This document shows positions 6,641-15,187 of a stretch of 27,028 nucleotides of DNA, piece by piece; positions within the stretch are counted from its first letter, which is position 1, and every line of letters begins with the position of its first letter. The notes under the pieces are model-generated. The model saw only the letters and a program-made list of their open reading frames with translations. It was not told where the DNA came from and ran no database searches. Position numbers and translations under genes: made by a program. The DNA comes from WHSV01 sp050694055 (lineage in GTDB: Bacteria; Actinomycetota; CADDZG01; WHSQ01): the NCBI GenBank assembly GCA_050694055.1, contig JBOGWX010000015.1:1-27028 (forward strand), given 5' to 3'.

Positions 6641-6712
6641 AGGCGGCGAGCGGAATCGAACCGCTGTACAGGGCTTTGCAGGCCCTTGCCTAAACCACTC
6701 GGCCACGCCGCC
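6641..6712 (-). tRNA. tRNA-Cys (anticodon GCA)
   Basis: Acceptor GGCGGCG pairs with CGCCGCC, the anticodon stem is AGGGC/GCCCT, and the loop CTGCAAA gives GCA. The discriminator is U, as expected for cysteine tRNAs. CCA is not encoded. It lies 24 bp upstream of tRNA-Val on the same strand, so the two are probably transcribed together from the 6713-6800 region. Confidence 0.93.
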
Positions 6713-6857
6713 GGGACGGCTTCAACTGTAGCCGCTCGGACGTCGCGGATATTCCCAGGATCAAGGCGCCGCCTCTCGTGAATCTTCTTGTGTGCCACAG
6801 AGCTGCGGTTTAGCTTTGATCGAGCACACCATCGGAGGAACGAACGGGGGGTTCGAT

Positions 6858-7694
6858 ATGTGTCTTCCAGGTACCGTCGAGACGGTGGCCGAGCGAGCGG
6901 GCAGCGCAGGGGTGAGCCGGCGCTCCTTCCTTGCCGCAGCCGGAGCTGCGAGCGTCGCAGGAGCCTCCGTATCGCTCCTCCCCTCGGCTGCCCAGGCGCG
7001 CGGCATCCCGGCTACGCGAGCGATGGATCTGACCCACACGTTCACCGCCGGCTTTCCCATGTACACGGGCGACGAGCCGCGCCGCAGGACGCTCGTGACG
7101 ATCGAGGACAACGGCTTCTACGCCCAGGAGTGGACCTTCGGCGAGCACTCGGGCACCCACCTGGACGTCCCGGGCCACTTCGTGGCGGGCGGCCGCCTGA
7201 CGCCTGAGATCACGCCGCGCGAACTCCTGGTGCCGGTCGCGGTCATCGACATCTCGAGGAAGGCTCAGAGTGATCCCGACGCGATGGTCACTCCCGACGA
7301 CCTCAGCGCGTACGAGCGACGCCACGGTCGCATCCCCAGGCACGCCGCGGTGTTCATGTACTCCGGATGGGAGGAGCGGCTGCCGGACGGCGATGCCTAC
7401 AAGAATGCCGATTCGTCGGGCACCTATCACTTCCCCGGTTTCGGTATCGAGGCGGTCGAATGGCTGCTCGAGCGCCGCTCGGTCAGGGCCATCGGAGTCG
7501 ACACGCTGAGTCTCGACCACGGTGCATCGACGACGTTCGACGTGCACGTAACGTGGCTCGGGGCCGACCGCTACGGCGTCGAGAACCTCGCCAACCTCGG
7601 AAAACTCAGGCCGCGCGGGGCCACCGCCTTCGTGGGTGTGGTGCCCTGGCAGGATGGTTCGGGCGGGCCCTGCCGGATCATCGCGTACCGATAG
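6858..7694 (+). CDS. Tat-exported cyclase-family (kynurenine-formamidase-like) metal hydrolase
   Basis: A 278-residue protein of the cyclase family (PF04199), metal-dependent hydrolases that include kynurenine formamidases and polyketide cyclase-like enzymes. The N-terminus has a twin-arginine signal (SRRSFLAAAGAASVAG, about residues 20-35) with a probable AQA cleavage site, so it is exported folded. The metal-binding motif HSGTHLDVPGHF lies at 97-108, and LDHGASTTFDVH follows near the C-terminus. ATG 6858 is preferred over upstream starts because GGGGGG lies 6 bp before it and the signal then begins normally. The 3' end overlaps the converging DedA-PAP2 gene by 17 bp. The substrate is unknown. 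Confidence 0.88.
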   Translation: MCLPGTVETVAERAGSAGVSRRSFLAAAGAASVAGASVSLLPSAAQARGIPATRAMDLTHTFTAGFPMYTGDEPRRRTLVTIEDNGFYAQEWTFGEHSGTHLDVPGHFVAGGRLTPEITPRELLVPVAVIDISRKAQSDPDAMVTPDDLSAYERRHGRIPRHAAVFMYSGWEERLPDGDAYKNADSSGTYHFPGFGIEAVEWLLERRSVRAIGVDTLSLDHGASTTFDVHVTWLGADRYGVENLANLGKLRPRGATAFVGVVPWQDGSGGPCRIIAYR

Positions 7695-9081
7695 CGCGCT
7701 CCGGCTCCTGAGACTCCTCCGATTGTTGCGCCGCGCGCCGAGGCTCACCCAGATCCCAGGCGAGATCCGTCACCACACCGGCCACAGCTATCCATAGGAA
7801 CCCCAGCGCCCAACCCCCGATGACATCGGTCGGCCAGTGCACCCCGAGGTAGAGCCTCGAGAAACCGATGAGGAACGACATCATGCCGGCCGCAGCCCAT
7901 ATCCACACGTCGGTTCGCCAGCTTTGTTTGCGGCTAATCACGAATGCCAGCGCGCCGAACACGATGGTCGACGTGGTTGCATGCCCGCTCGGGAACGCGT
8001 ACCCACCGATCTCGATGGCCTGAGAGAAGTCCGGCCGGGGTCGCTGCACGATCAGCTTGATAACCGGAGACAGCCCGAGGGCACCCACCAGACAGAACGC
8101 GAGGAAGGCGGGATGACGATAGGCGCGCGTCTTCACGTAGGTGACGACTATCGTCACGGTCATGATTGCGAGCGCGACCAGCGAACCCCCGAAGAAGGTG
8201 ATGAACCTCATCGCGGCGGTGACTTCGGGCTCACGATGCTCGGCCAGCCACCGCAGTAAGGGGCCGTCGATAAAACCGGTGTTCTGCTCGACGACCTCGT
8301 CGAAGGTCTCACCGAACAGGTAACCGAACAGCAACACCACCGCAAGCCCCACCGTGAGCGAGAGCCCGAAGCGGGCCCCGGGGTCGAACCGCCGCGCGAG
8401 AAACGCCAGTTCTCTGTCGTAGCGCGCACGCAGGGATTGGACGTGAGGCCGCGCCAGCAACCGTTCGACGCGCGCGTGGACGCGTACGTAGTTGCCCGCG
8501 ATCCACCGGGCGGCGACTACGAAAACGGCGAGGACCACGATCACCATCAGGATCACGAGGCTCGCCTGACCGAGATACTCCTCGACGAGGTGATAGCTCG
8601 ATCCCGCGACGAAGCCGGCCATGACGAGGCCGCTTGCGAAGATCAAGGCCGCAGGGACGTTCCACAACAGGAAGCGCCGGTAGGGCATGTGGGCGGAGCC
8701 CGCAACGGGTGGCGCCAAGGTGCGGAAGATGCTCACGAAGCGACCCACGAAGACGGCCTTGCCGCCCTTCTCGCGCACGTAGGTGCGGGACCTCTCCCAG
8801 CGATGCTCGCCGATCTTGAGCCCGAGCTTCGTGGTCTCGAGCCTGCGACCGTAACGACGACCCAGCCAGTAACCGAGTGAGTCCCCCAGCACCGCGCCGA
8901 GGCACGCGGCAAGGAGCACCGCCGCCAGCGAGATCCGGCCCTGGTAGGCGAGCACGCCGGCGATGATCAGAGGCGCCTCTCCGGGAAGGAAGAGGCCGAT
9001 CAACAGGCCCCCCTCGGCCACCGCGAAGAGAAACACCGTGAAGACCACGACCGGGCCCGCCAGGTCGAACAGGAAGTCCAT
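7678..9081 (-). CDS. DedA family/PAP2 phosphatase fusion protein
   Basis: A 467-residue integral membrane protein joining two domains. Residues about 10-195 are DedA/SNARE-associated: the FLPGEAPLIIAG segment, GDSLGYWLGRRYG, and GRFVSIFRTLAPPVAG; such proteins act in undecaprenyl-phosphate or phospholipid flipping. Residues about 235-440 are a PAP2 lipid phosphatase with its three motifs: KLIVQRPRP at 342-350, PSGH at 364-367 and SRLYLGVHWPTD at 408-419. Joining flippase-like and phosphatase domains suggests recycling of a lipid carrier pyrophosphate at the membrane. That role follows from family knowledge and is not shown by the sequence. The start ATG is only 24 bp from the divergent bioA start. 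Confidence 0.93.
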   Translation of the reverse strand: MDFLFDLAGPVVVFTVFLFAVAEGGLLIGLFLPGEAPLIIAGVLAYQGRISLAAVLLAACLGAVLGDSLGYWLGRRYGRRLETTKLGLKIGEHRWERSRTYVREKGGKAVFVGRFVSIFRTLAPPVAGSAHMPYRRFLLWNVPAALIFASGLVMAGFVAGSSYHLVEEYLGQASLVILMVIVVLAVFVVAARWIAGNYVRVHARVERLLARPHVQSLRARYDRELAFLARRFDPGARFGLSLTVGLAVVLLFGYLFGETFDEVVEQNTGFIDGPLLRWLAEHREPEVTAAMRFITFFGGSLVALAIMTVTIVVTYVKTRAYRHPAFLAFCLVGALGLSPVIKLIVQRPRPDFSQAIEIGGYAFPSGHATTSTIVFGALAFVISRKQSWRTDVWIWAAAGMMSFLIGFSRLYLGVHWPTDVIGGWALGFLWIAVAGVVTDLAWDLGEPRRAAQQSEESQEPERAIGTR

Positions 9082-9105
9082 CGCCTAGCTTAGGGTCTCG
9101 GGCAT
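9082..9105. promoter_or_regulatory. 24-bp gap between divergent dedA-pap2 and bioA starts
   Basis: The two start codons are 24 bp apart. TAGCTT and TAGGGT within the gap are possible -10 elements for bioA, which would give a leaderless or near-leaderless transcript. Any -35 element must lie inside the opposite gene. No BirA/BioQ-like long palindrome was seen. Confidence 0.3.
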
Positions 9106-10380
9106 ATGAGCAACTGGATCGAGCGTGATGCCGCGGTCGTCTGGCACGGCTTCACGCAGATGGCGGCCTATGCCGACAATGCGCCCGTGATCGTCGAGCG
9201 CGGCGAGGGACGGGAGGTCATTGATGTCGACGGCCGGCGCTACCTTGATGCCATCTCCTCTCTGTGGGTTACGACACTCGGGCACCGCGTCCCCGAGCTC
9301 GACCAGGCGCTACGGGACCAAGCTGCCCGAATAGCCCATTCCACCATGCTCGGCAATGGAAACCGCGTGACGATCGAGCTCGCCGAAGCGCTCGCGGCCG
9401 TCGTGCCGGTGGACGATCCGCACTTCCTGTTCGCTTCGGACGGGGCCGCGGCGGTCGAGCAAGCTCTCAAGATCTCGTTCCAGTACTGGACGAACATCGG
9501 TGAGTCGCGCACCGCGTATCTCGCGTTCGGAGACGCCTACCACGGCGACACGGTAGGAAGCCTGTCGGTCGGGGCGGGAGGCTTCGGCACGGAGCTCTTC
9601 GATCCCCTGCGCTTTCCCGTCCTGCGGGCGCCCGGCTTCGACGACCCGGCCTGCATGACCACCGCGACGAAACTGATCTTCGAGCACGCCAATCAGCTTG
9701 CTGCGGTGATCGTGGAACCACTGGTGCAGGGGGCCGCGGGGATCAAGACCGCGCCGGCACAGGACTTCGCCATGCTCGCCGAAGCATGCATCGAAACGGG
9801 CGTGCTCCTCATCTGTGACGAGGTCGCTACCGGCTTCGGACGAACGGGCCGGCTGTTCGCCAGCGAGCATTGTGGCATCCGCCCCGACCTGATGGCGTTG
9901 GGAAAAGGTCTGACCGGTGGCTATCTCCCTATGGCCGCGACCGCGGCCAACCGGCGCGTGTACGACGCCTTTCTCGGAGACGATCTCGGCCCGAAGACGC
10001 TGTACCACGGCCATTCGTACTCGGGCAACGCGCTGGCCGCGGCGGTCGCCCTTCGTCACCTCGAGTTGTTGACCACATCGGGTGTGCTGGCCAACGTGCG
10101 CACGCGGTCGAGTCAGCTCGCGTCCCTCCTCGAGGGGCTCGTAGCCCCACTCGGTGCCGTCAAGGAGATTCGCCAGCAGGGCTTGATGTGCGGAGTCGAA
10201 CTCGAATCCGGGAACCGGCGCGGGCGGCGAGTCTGTGCGGCCGCCGTGACTCGGGGCGTTCTGCTCCGTCCGCTGGGTGACGTCGTCGTCATCATGCCCC
10301 CGCTGACCATTACCTCCGACGAGATCGAACGCATCGTGCGGGTCCTTCGAGAATCGATCGACGAGGTCGCGCCCGCGTGA
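9106..10380 (+). CDS. bioA: Adenosylmethionine-8-amino-7-oxononanoate aminotransferase
   Basis: The PLP aminotransferase that converts KAPA to DAPA using S-adenosylmethionine as amino donor, in the cytoplasm. It has 424 residues, normal for BioA. Visible family features are LDAISSLWVTTLGHR near the N-terminus, the DEVATGFGRTG segment around residues 236-246 that contacts the cofactor, and GKGLTGGYLPMAAT with Schiff-base lysine K267. First gene of a four-gene biotin operon, each gene overlapping the next by 4-8 bp; it ends in GTGA shared with bioF. ATG at 9106 is chosen because the BioA N-terminus is then complete. Confidence 0.96.
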   Translation: MSNWIERDAAVVWHGFTQMAAYADNAPVIVERGEGREVIDVDGRRYLDAISSLWVTTLGHRVPELDQALRDQAARIAHSTMLGNGNRVTIELAEALAAVVPVDDPHFLFASDGAAAVEQALKISFQYWTNIGESRTAYLAFGDAYHGDTVGSLSVGAGGFGTELFDPLRFPVLRAPGFDDPACMTTATKLIFEHANQLAAVIVEPLVQGAAGIKTAPAQDFAMLAEACIETGVLLICDEVATGFGRTGRLFASEHCGIRPDLMALGKGLTGGYLPMAATAANRRVYDAFLGDDLGPKTLYHGHSYSGNALAAAVALRHLELLTTSGVLANVRTRSSQLASLLEGLVAPLGAVKEIRQQGLMCGVELESGNRRGRRVCAAAVTRGVLLRPLGDVVVIMPPLTITSDEIERIVRVLRESIDEVAPA

Positions 10381-11480
10381 CCTGGAAGGCATGGGCGTCG
10401 TCCCAGAACGACGCAGTAAGAGCCGATGGCCGGTGGCGCACGATTCGAGAGCTCGATCTGAACGGCCCCACCGGCATGGTCGACTCGCACGAGGTCGTCT
10501 CGTTCGCCTCGAACGACTACCTCGGGCTGAGCGCGCATCCCGAGGTCGTCGCCGGCGCCCGGGCGGCTCTCGAGCGGTGGGGAGCGGGGTCCGGGTCGGC
10601 CCGGCTCATCGCGGGATCGAGGCCGGTGCACTCGGAGCTCGAGCGCGCGCTTGCCGAGTGGAAGGACACGCGGGCGGCGCTTCTGTTCCCCAACGGCTAC
10701 GCCGCGAACCTGGGAGTCCTCACCGTCTTTGGGGGCCCGGAGGTCACGATCTTCTCCGACGAGCGCAACCACGCCAGCATCATCGACGGATGCAGGATGG
10801 CGCGCGCTCGCGTCGAGGTGTTCACCCACCTCGACTACGAAGCGCTCGAAGCGAGGTTGGCGAGGGAGCCTCGCAGCATCGTCGTCAGCGACACCGTCTT
10901 TTCGATGGATGGGGACGTCGCGGACGTCCAGCGACTGACGTCTGTATGCCGGGAGCACGCGGCTCTGCTCGTGCTGGACGAGGCGCACGCGGTCCTCGGT
11001 CCTGAGGTCGATCTCTACGGCGTCCAGGCACTGCGGGTGGGGACGATGAGCAAGTTCCTCGGGGCGATGGGCGGCTTCGTCGCAGGCGACCCCACGTTGC
11101 TCGAGCTGCTGGTGAATCGTGCCCGTCCCTTCATCTTCACGACGGCGGGCTCTCCCGCCGATGCCGGCGCTGCGCTTGCCGCCCTCGAGGTGCTTCGCTC
11201 ACGAGAGGGCGGACGCCTCAAACAACACCTGCGCGACCTCCTGGAGCGGCTTGCTCCCGGACATCCCTCCCCCATCGTGTCGATCATCGTCGGAGGCGAG
11301 CACGAGGCGGTGAAGACCTCGGAGGCGCTGCTCGAGCGCGGCCTGGTCGTTCCCGCCATACGGCCCCCTTCGGTCGCGCCGGGCACCTCGCGCCTGCGCG
11401 TGACCTTGAGCGCGGCTCACACCCACGAGCAGGTGGACTCGCTTCGGAGCGCGCTGAACGAGGTCGTGACGCGTGCCTGA
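10377..11480 (+). CDS. bioF: 8-amino-7-oxononanoate synthase
   Basis: The PLP alpha-oxoamine synthase that condenses pimeloyl-ACP/CoA with alanine to give KAPA. It has 367 residues. Family features are SFASNDYLGLSAHPEV, GSGSARLIAGSRPVHSELE, LVLDEAHAVLG and GTMSKFLGAMGGF, with the PLP lysine at K226. The GTG start overlaps the bioA stop. The window has no gene for making the pimeloyl moiety (no bioC/bioH/bioI/bioW). A homologue such as 2-amino-3-ketobutyrate ligase is unlikely given the operon. Confidence 0.95.
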   Translation: MTWKAWASSQNDAVRADGRWRTIRELDLNGPTGMVDSHEVVSFASNDYLGLSAHPEVVAGARAALERWGAGSGSARLIAGSRPVHSELERALAEWKDTRAALLFPNGYAANLGVLTVFGGPEVTIFSDERNHASIIDGCRMARARVEVFTHLDYEALEARLAREPRSIVVSDTVFSMDGDVADVQRLTSVCREHAALLVLDEAHAVLGPEVDLYGVQALRVGTMSKFLGAMGGFVAGDPTLLELLVNRARPFIFTTAGSPADAGAALAALEVLRSREGGRLKQHLRDLLERLAPGHPSPIVSIIVGGEHEAVKTSEALLERGLVVPAIRPPSVAPGTSRLRVTLSAAHTHEQVDSLRSALNEVVTRA

Positions 11481-12105
11481 TCTCACGGTTGTGGTGAGCG
11501 GCACCGGCACCGAGATCGGTAAGACGTGGCTGACGGTCGAGCTCGCGCTGGCCCTGCGGAAGCGCGGCCTGAGGGTTGCGATTCGGAAACCCGTTCAGTC
11601 GTTCGACTCCGGCGAGCGGACCACGGACGCAGACCTCCTCGCAGAGGCGAGCGGAGAAGACCCGCTCGTGGTCTGCCCGGGCCACCGTCGCTATCCGCTC
11701 GCCATGGCTCCTCCGATGGCTGCCGACGCGCTCGGAGGGCCACCGCTCGAGCTGGATGAGCTCGTCGAAGAACTCGATCTCCCCGAAGCCGGAATCGCCT
11801 TGATAGAAGGAGTCGGTGGGCCCCGTTCGCCACTGGCGCACGACGGGGACACCGTCGATCTCGCGCGGGCCGTCGATGCCGACCACATCGCACTGGTCGC
11901 GCATGCCGGACTGGGAACGATCAACTCCGTGCTCACGAGCACGAGCGCCTTCGACGGACTCGATCCGATCGTGTTCTTCAACCGTTTCGACCATGCGGAT
12001 ACCCTGCACGTTGCCAACCAACGCTGGCTGTCCGGCGTCGAGGGAATCGATGTCGTGACCGACACAACCGAACTGATCTCTCGTCTGAATCTGGAGGACC
12101 GATGA
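11473..12105 (+). CDS. bioD: Dethiobiotin synthetase
   Basis: The ATP-dependent enzyme that closes the ureido ring of DAPA with CO2 to form dethiobiotin. It has 210 residues from a GTG start, overlapping bioF by 8 bp. The P-loop reads GTGTEIGKT at residues 10-18, with K17/T18. KPVQS at about 39-43 and EGVGGPRSPL at about 115-124 are the other family motifs. The usual GTDTxVGKT P-loop has G in place of D, a common variant. Confidence 0.94.
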   Translation: MPDLTVVVSGTGTEIGKTWLTVELALALRKRGLRVAIRKPVQSFDSGERTTDADLLAEASGEDPLVVCPGHRRYPLAMAPPMAADALGGPPLELDELVEELDLPEAGIALIEGVGGPRSPLAHDGDTVDLARAVDADHIALVAHAGLGTINSVLTSTSAFDGLDPIVFFNRFDHADTLHVANQRWLSGVEGIDVVTDTTELISRLNLEDR

Positions 12106-13103
12106 CGCGCACCATCCTGGACGCCACCGAGCACGCGCTGCTCGACGATCATCGGGATCTCACCCAAGAGGAGCTATCGGAGCTTGCCGCGCTCGAGTCC
12201 GACGCGATTCCCTCGCTTGCAGCTCTCGCGCATGAAGTGCGCCTGGCGCGCTGCGGTCCGACCGTCGAGGTCGAGGGCATCCTCTCGGCCAAGACAGGTG
12301 GATGCCCGGAAGACTGTCACTTCTGCTCGCAGTCGTCGCGCTTCTCCGAATCACCGGTGCGGCCCGGGCCGATCCTTGATCTCGACGAGATCCTTGCGGC
12401 GGCGCGCGAGACCAAGGAGCTGGGAGCGAGCGAGTTCTGCATCGTGTGCGCGGTGCGGGGGCCCGACCAGAGACTCATCGATCGGGTACTCGAGGCGACG
12501 GAGCTGGTCATGCGCGAGACGGGACTCAACGTCGCCGCCAGCCTCGGGATCCTGACGCGCGCCCAGGCCCGCACCTTGGCGGAGGGCAAGATTCACCGCT
12601 ATAACCACAACCTCGAAACCGCGCGCTCCTTCTTTCCGAGCATCGTCTCGACGCACACCTGGGAGGAGCGCTTCCAAACCTGCGAATACGTGCATGAGTT
12701 CGGCATGGAGTTATGCTGCGGCGCTCTCCTCGGCATGGGCGAGACGGAGGTGCAGCGCATCGAGTTGCTCATGCAGCTGCGCGAAGCGAAGCCCGCCGAG
12801 GTACCGATCAACTTCCTCAATCCCCGACCCGGGACTCCGTTGGGCGATCGCAACCTCGTCGAACCGCTCGAGGCGATCAGGTGGATAGCGCTGTTTCGCC
12901 TGGCACTGCCCGAGGTCATTCTGCGCTACGCCGGGGGCCGGGAAGTCACCCTCCGAGAGTTGCAGGCGATGGGCATGACCTCCGGCATCAACGCGCTCAT
13001 CGTGGGCAACTACCTGACGACGCTGGGACGCCGGCCGCAATCCGACCTGCAGATGATCAGCGACCTGCGCATGCCGATAGGCGCCCTCAGCAAGGTCATC
13101 TAG
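12102..13103 (+). CDS. bioB: Biotin synthase (radical SAM)
   Basis: Inserts sulfur into dethiobiotin. It has 333 residues. The radical-SAM cluster ligands are C68, C72 and C75 in GGCPEDCHFCSQSSRF. Further BioB landmarks are HRYNHNLETARSFF, LLGMGETEVQR and INFLNPRPGTPLG. The length and motif order match actinobacterial BioB. It starts with ATG overlapping the bioD stop (ATGA). Immediately downstream is the cysteine-rich bsaP gene. Confidence 0.97.
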   Translation: MTRTILDATEHALLDDHRDLTQEELSELAALESDAIPSLAALAHEVRLARCGPTVEVEGILSAKTGGCPEDCHFCSQSSRFSESPVRPGPILDLDEILAAARETKELGASEFCIVCAVRGPDQRLIDRVLEATELVMRETGLNVAASLGILTRAQARTLAEGKIHRYNHNLETARSFFPSIVSTHTWEERFQTCEYVHEFGMELCCGALLGMGETEVQRIELLMQLREAKPAEVPINFLNPRPGTPLGDRNLVEPLEAIRWIALFRLALPEVILRYAGGREVTLRELQAMGMTSGINALIVGNYLTTLGRRPQSDLQMISDLRMPIGALSKVI

Positions 13104-13104
13104 C

Positions 13105-13281
13105 TTGCCATTCTGCATCGGTTGCGGCAAAGAGAGCGGCCTGTGCGACGGTAGCTGCCGGCGCCCGCTCGACCCTCCGCGCTTTTGCCCCACCTGCGGC
13201 AAGAAGCTGTTCGTGCAGGTGACGCCGCAGGGTTATCGAGCGCACTGCCGCAAACACGGCGAGCCTCGGATGAAGACCTGA
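13105..13281 (+). CDS. bsaP: Biotin synthase auxiliary protein BsaP
   Basis: A 58-codon gene starting at TTG one base after the bioB stop. It encodes seven cysteines at residues 4, 7, 14, 18, 28, 31 and 48 arranged as CxxC pairs, followed by LFVQVTPQGYRAHCRKHGE. This cysteine pattern and the QVTPxGxxAxCxxHG tail match the small BsaP proteins that accompany bioB in mycobacteria and other actinobacteria. These carry an iron-sulfur cluster and support BioB activity. Position and motif agree, so the assignment is strong despite the size. There is no strong ribosome site, which suggests translational coupling to bioB. Confidence 0.85.
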   Translation: MPFCIGCGKESGLCDGSCRRPLDPPRFCPTCGKKLFVQVTPQGYRAHCRKHGEPRMKT

Positions 13282-13290
13282 GCGGTTCGC

Positions 13291-13330
13291 CGAGGAAACC
13301 TCGCTCGGATTGTCTCGTTATGCGAGACAA
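13291..13330. terminator. Paired hairpins between bsaP and the converging thioesterase gene
   Basis: Two perfect stem-loops follow the bsaP stop: CGAGG aaa CCTCG (13291-13303) and TTGTCTCG ttatg CGAGACAA (13310-13330). There is no T-tract. The position between two converging genes suggests bidirectional termination. Confidence 0.55.
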
Positions 13331-13359
13331 AGTGAGCGAAGTCGCGCTGCTCCTTCGCC

Positions 13360-14169
13360 CTAGGTCCCGCTCATCAGCACGGCCAGTTGCCGCGCTTGGG
13401 CGATGAGCCTCCCCTCGGCTGACCAGATGTCTCCGTCCTCCACGAAGAACCCGTCGGCGGCCGTCTCCGATCGAAAGACCGCGAGCAGGTAGTCGTCGGG
13501 AGTCGCCTCCTCGAGCGGCAAGGCGGCTCGAAAGTGCACGGTCAGATCGACGGTCGGAACCGCAATGGGCCGGTCCAAGCGAGTGAACACGCTCGGCATC
13601 CACGCGTCGGCGAACGCCGCGATGGCGATGTCGTCCAAGGGGCGTCGCTCGGAGAAGCGAATCCAGCCGCCCGAGAGCGCCTTGGTAGAACCGGTGAAGG
13701 GCCAGTCGCCCAGCGCCGGGCGCGCATCGAAGTTGGAGAAGAACGGCGGGCTCAAGCCATTCCCAACCGGGAGCGGATCCAACCGTGACGGCGCGGGCAC
13801 CGCGGGCATCGTTGTCTCGGCCCACTCGACCGAGCGCCACGCGGAAGAGAACGCCGCGAGGGCGAGCGCCTTGGTGGCGCCCTCCTGAAGCAAGCGAGCT
13901 GAGGTCGAGATGCGAGACTTGCCGACGCGCTCGATCGTCGTGTTCACCTCGAGGGTGCCGTGGGTCGGCGGTGCAATGTAGTGCACCGTGAGAGAACGAA
14001 CGGGACGCGATGGGTCGCTCACGGTGTTCTTCATGGCGCGCAGCATCAGTGCGGCCAGGAACCCACCGTGCGGTCCTCGCTCGACCCACCAATCCCGGTT
14101 GGTTGCGCCAAGAAAGGTCGAGTCATCCTTCCGTTCCAACGCCGTGTCGAGATCGAACTTGTGGGTCAC
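13360..14169 (-). CDS. TesB-like acyl-CoA thioesterase (double hotdog)
   Basis: 269 residues from a GTG at 14167-14169, chosen because AGGAGG lies 5-6 bp upstream; an earlier start would overlap the divergent kinase gene. The N-terminal hotdog has DWWVERGPHGGFLAALMLRA (about residues 26-45), where the GPxGGxxAA segment marks the acyl-CoA thioesterase II family. The C-terminal hotdog includes DAWMPSVFTRL and DLTVHFRAALP, ending in RLIAQARQLAVLM. It would hydrolyse acyl-CoA esters in the cytoplasm. The exact substrate cannot be told from sequence. Confidence 0.87.
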   Translation of the reverse strand: MTHKFDLDTALERKDDSTFLGATNRDWWVERGPHGGFLAALMLRAMKNTVSDPSRPVRSLTVHYIAPPTHGTLEVNTTIERVGKSRISTSARLLQEGATKALALAAFSSAWRSVEWAETTMPAVPAPSRLDPLPVGNGLSPPFFSNFDARPALGDWPFTGSTKALSGGWIRFSERRPLDDIAIAAFADAWMPSVFTRLDRPIAVPTVDLTVHFRAALPLEEATPDDYLLAVFRSETAADGFFVEDGDIWSAEGRLIAQARQLAVLMSGT

Positions 14170-14211
14170 GAAACCTCCTAGGAGTCGACCTGCAGGATAA
14201 GGTCGCTGGTC

Positions 14212-15187
14212 GTGAACGCACGGCCTCGGATCGCCCTTGCAGGTCCCAACCTGTCGCTCGACCGCACCATACGAGTCGAGCGAGCGGCTCTGGGGAAGGT
14301 GCACAGGTCGATCGCCTCGGACACTCGAGGCGGCGGCAAGGGCGTCAACGTGGCGCGGGCGCTGAAATGCATGGGCCGGGAGGCGGTCGTTGCGGGCCTC
14401 GCCGGGGGTCGTACCGGGCAGGCGGTGGTCGGGCTGCTGGCCGACGAGGGCCTGTCGCTCGTAGCCGTCGAGGCGCCGGGCGAGACTCGCTCCTGTCTGA
14501 GCGTGCTGTCGGACGGCTCTCTCACGGTCTTCAACGAGTCGGGCCCCGACATCGATAGCGCCACCTGGACGCGCTTCGAGCACGCCGTTCTCGAGACTCT
14601 CGAAGAGAGCCTTGTCTTTGTGTTCTCCGGGAGCCTGCCGCCCGGCACCCCCGAGGATGCGGCGGCCAGACTAGTGTCGGCTGCGCGCGCGCGTGGATGC
14701 ACGACCATCTGTGACACTTCGCACGTCTATCTGAAAAGCGCTTTGGCTGCCGAGCCCGACATCATCAAACCCAACCTCGCCGAGGCGCTCGCCGTACTCG
14801 AAGGAAAAGGCGACGAAGCGATCGATGCCGGGGCCAATGCCCTCGAGCGAGCGAGGGAGGCCTGCCTCGAACTGCTAACCCTGGGGCCGCGTTCGGTGGT
14901 CGTGTCGGCGGGCGCGGCCGGCGCCGCCTACGCGACCCCAAGGAGAAGTTCGTACCATCGCCTCGCCCGCGGTCGAGGTCGTCAACCCCGTGGGAGCGGG
15001 GGACGCCCTCGTGGCCGGACTTGCGCTGGAGCTCGCGCAGGGCGCAAGTCTGCACGAAGCGGTTCTGACCGGCATCGCGCTGGGAGCGGCGAGCTGTGAG
15101 ACCTTCCCGGCAGGCCTGCTGGATCCAGAACGAGTCGAACAACTGCGGGCCGGAATCGGCTCAACGCACTCTCCACCAACGACCTAG
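14212..15187 (+). pseudogene. PfkB-family sugar kinase (1-phosphofructokinase-like), frameshifted
   Basis: The first frame (GTG 14212 to about 14940) encodes GPNLSLDRTI, the sugar-binding GGGKGVNVARAL (about residues 40-51) and FSGSLPPGTP, typical of fructose-1-phosphate/tagatose-6-phosphate kinases. After GAAYAT the frame is lost and runs to a spurious stop at 15099. The missing end continues in the next frame as VEVVNPVGAGDALVAGLALE, with the GAGD catalytic motif, to a TAG at 15185-15187. Removing one C from the CCCC run at 14936-14939 restores one continuous protein of about 324 residues. It is either a recent inactivating mutation or an assembly error in a homopolymer. Confidence 0.88.

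Noticed and set aside
9310..10392. 360-codon minus-strand frame over bioA
   Set aside because: Shadow of bioA; no recognisable domain and no start signal.
14170..14583. Upstream extension of the thioesterase frame
   Set aside because: It overlaps the divergent kinase gene; the internal GTG has an AGGAGG site and gives a normal family N-terminus.
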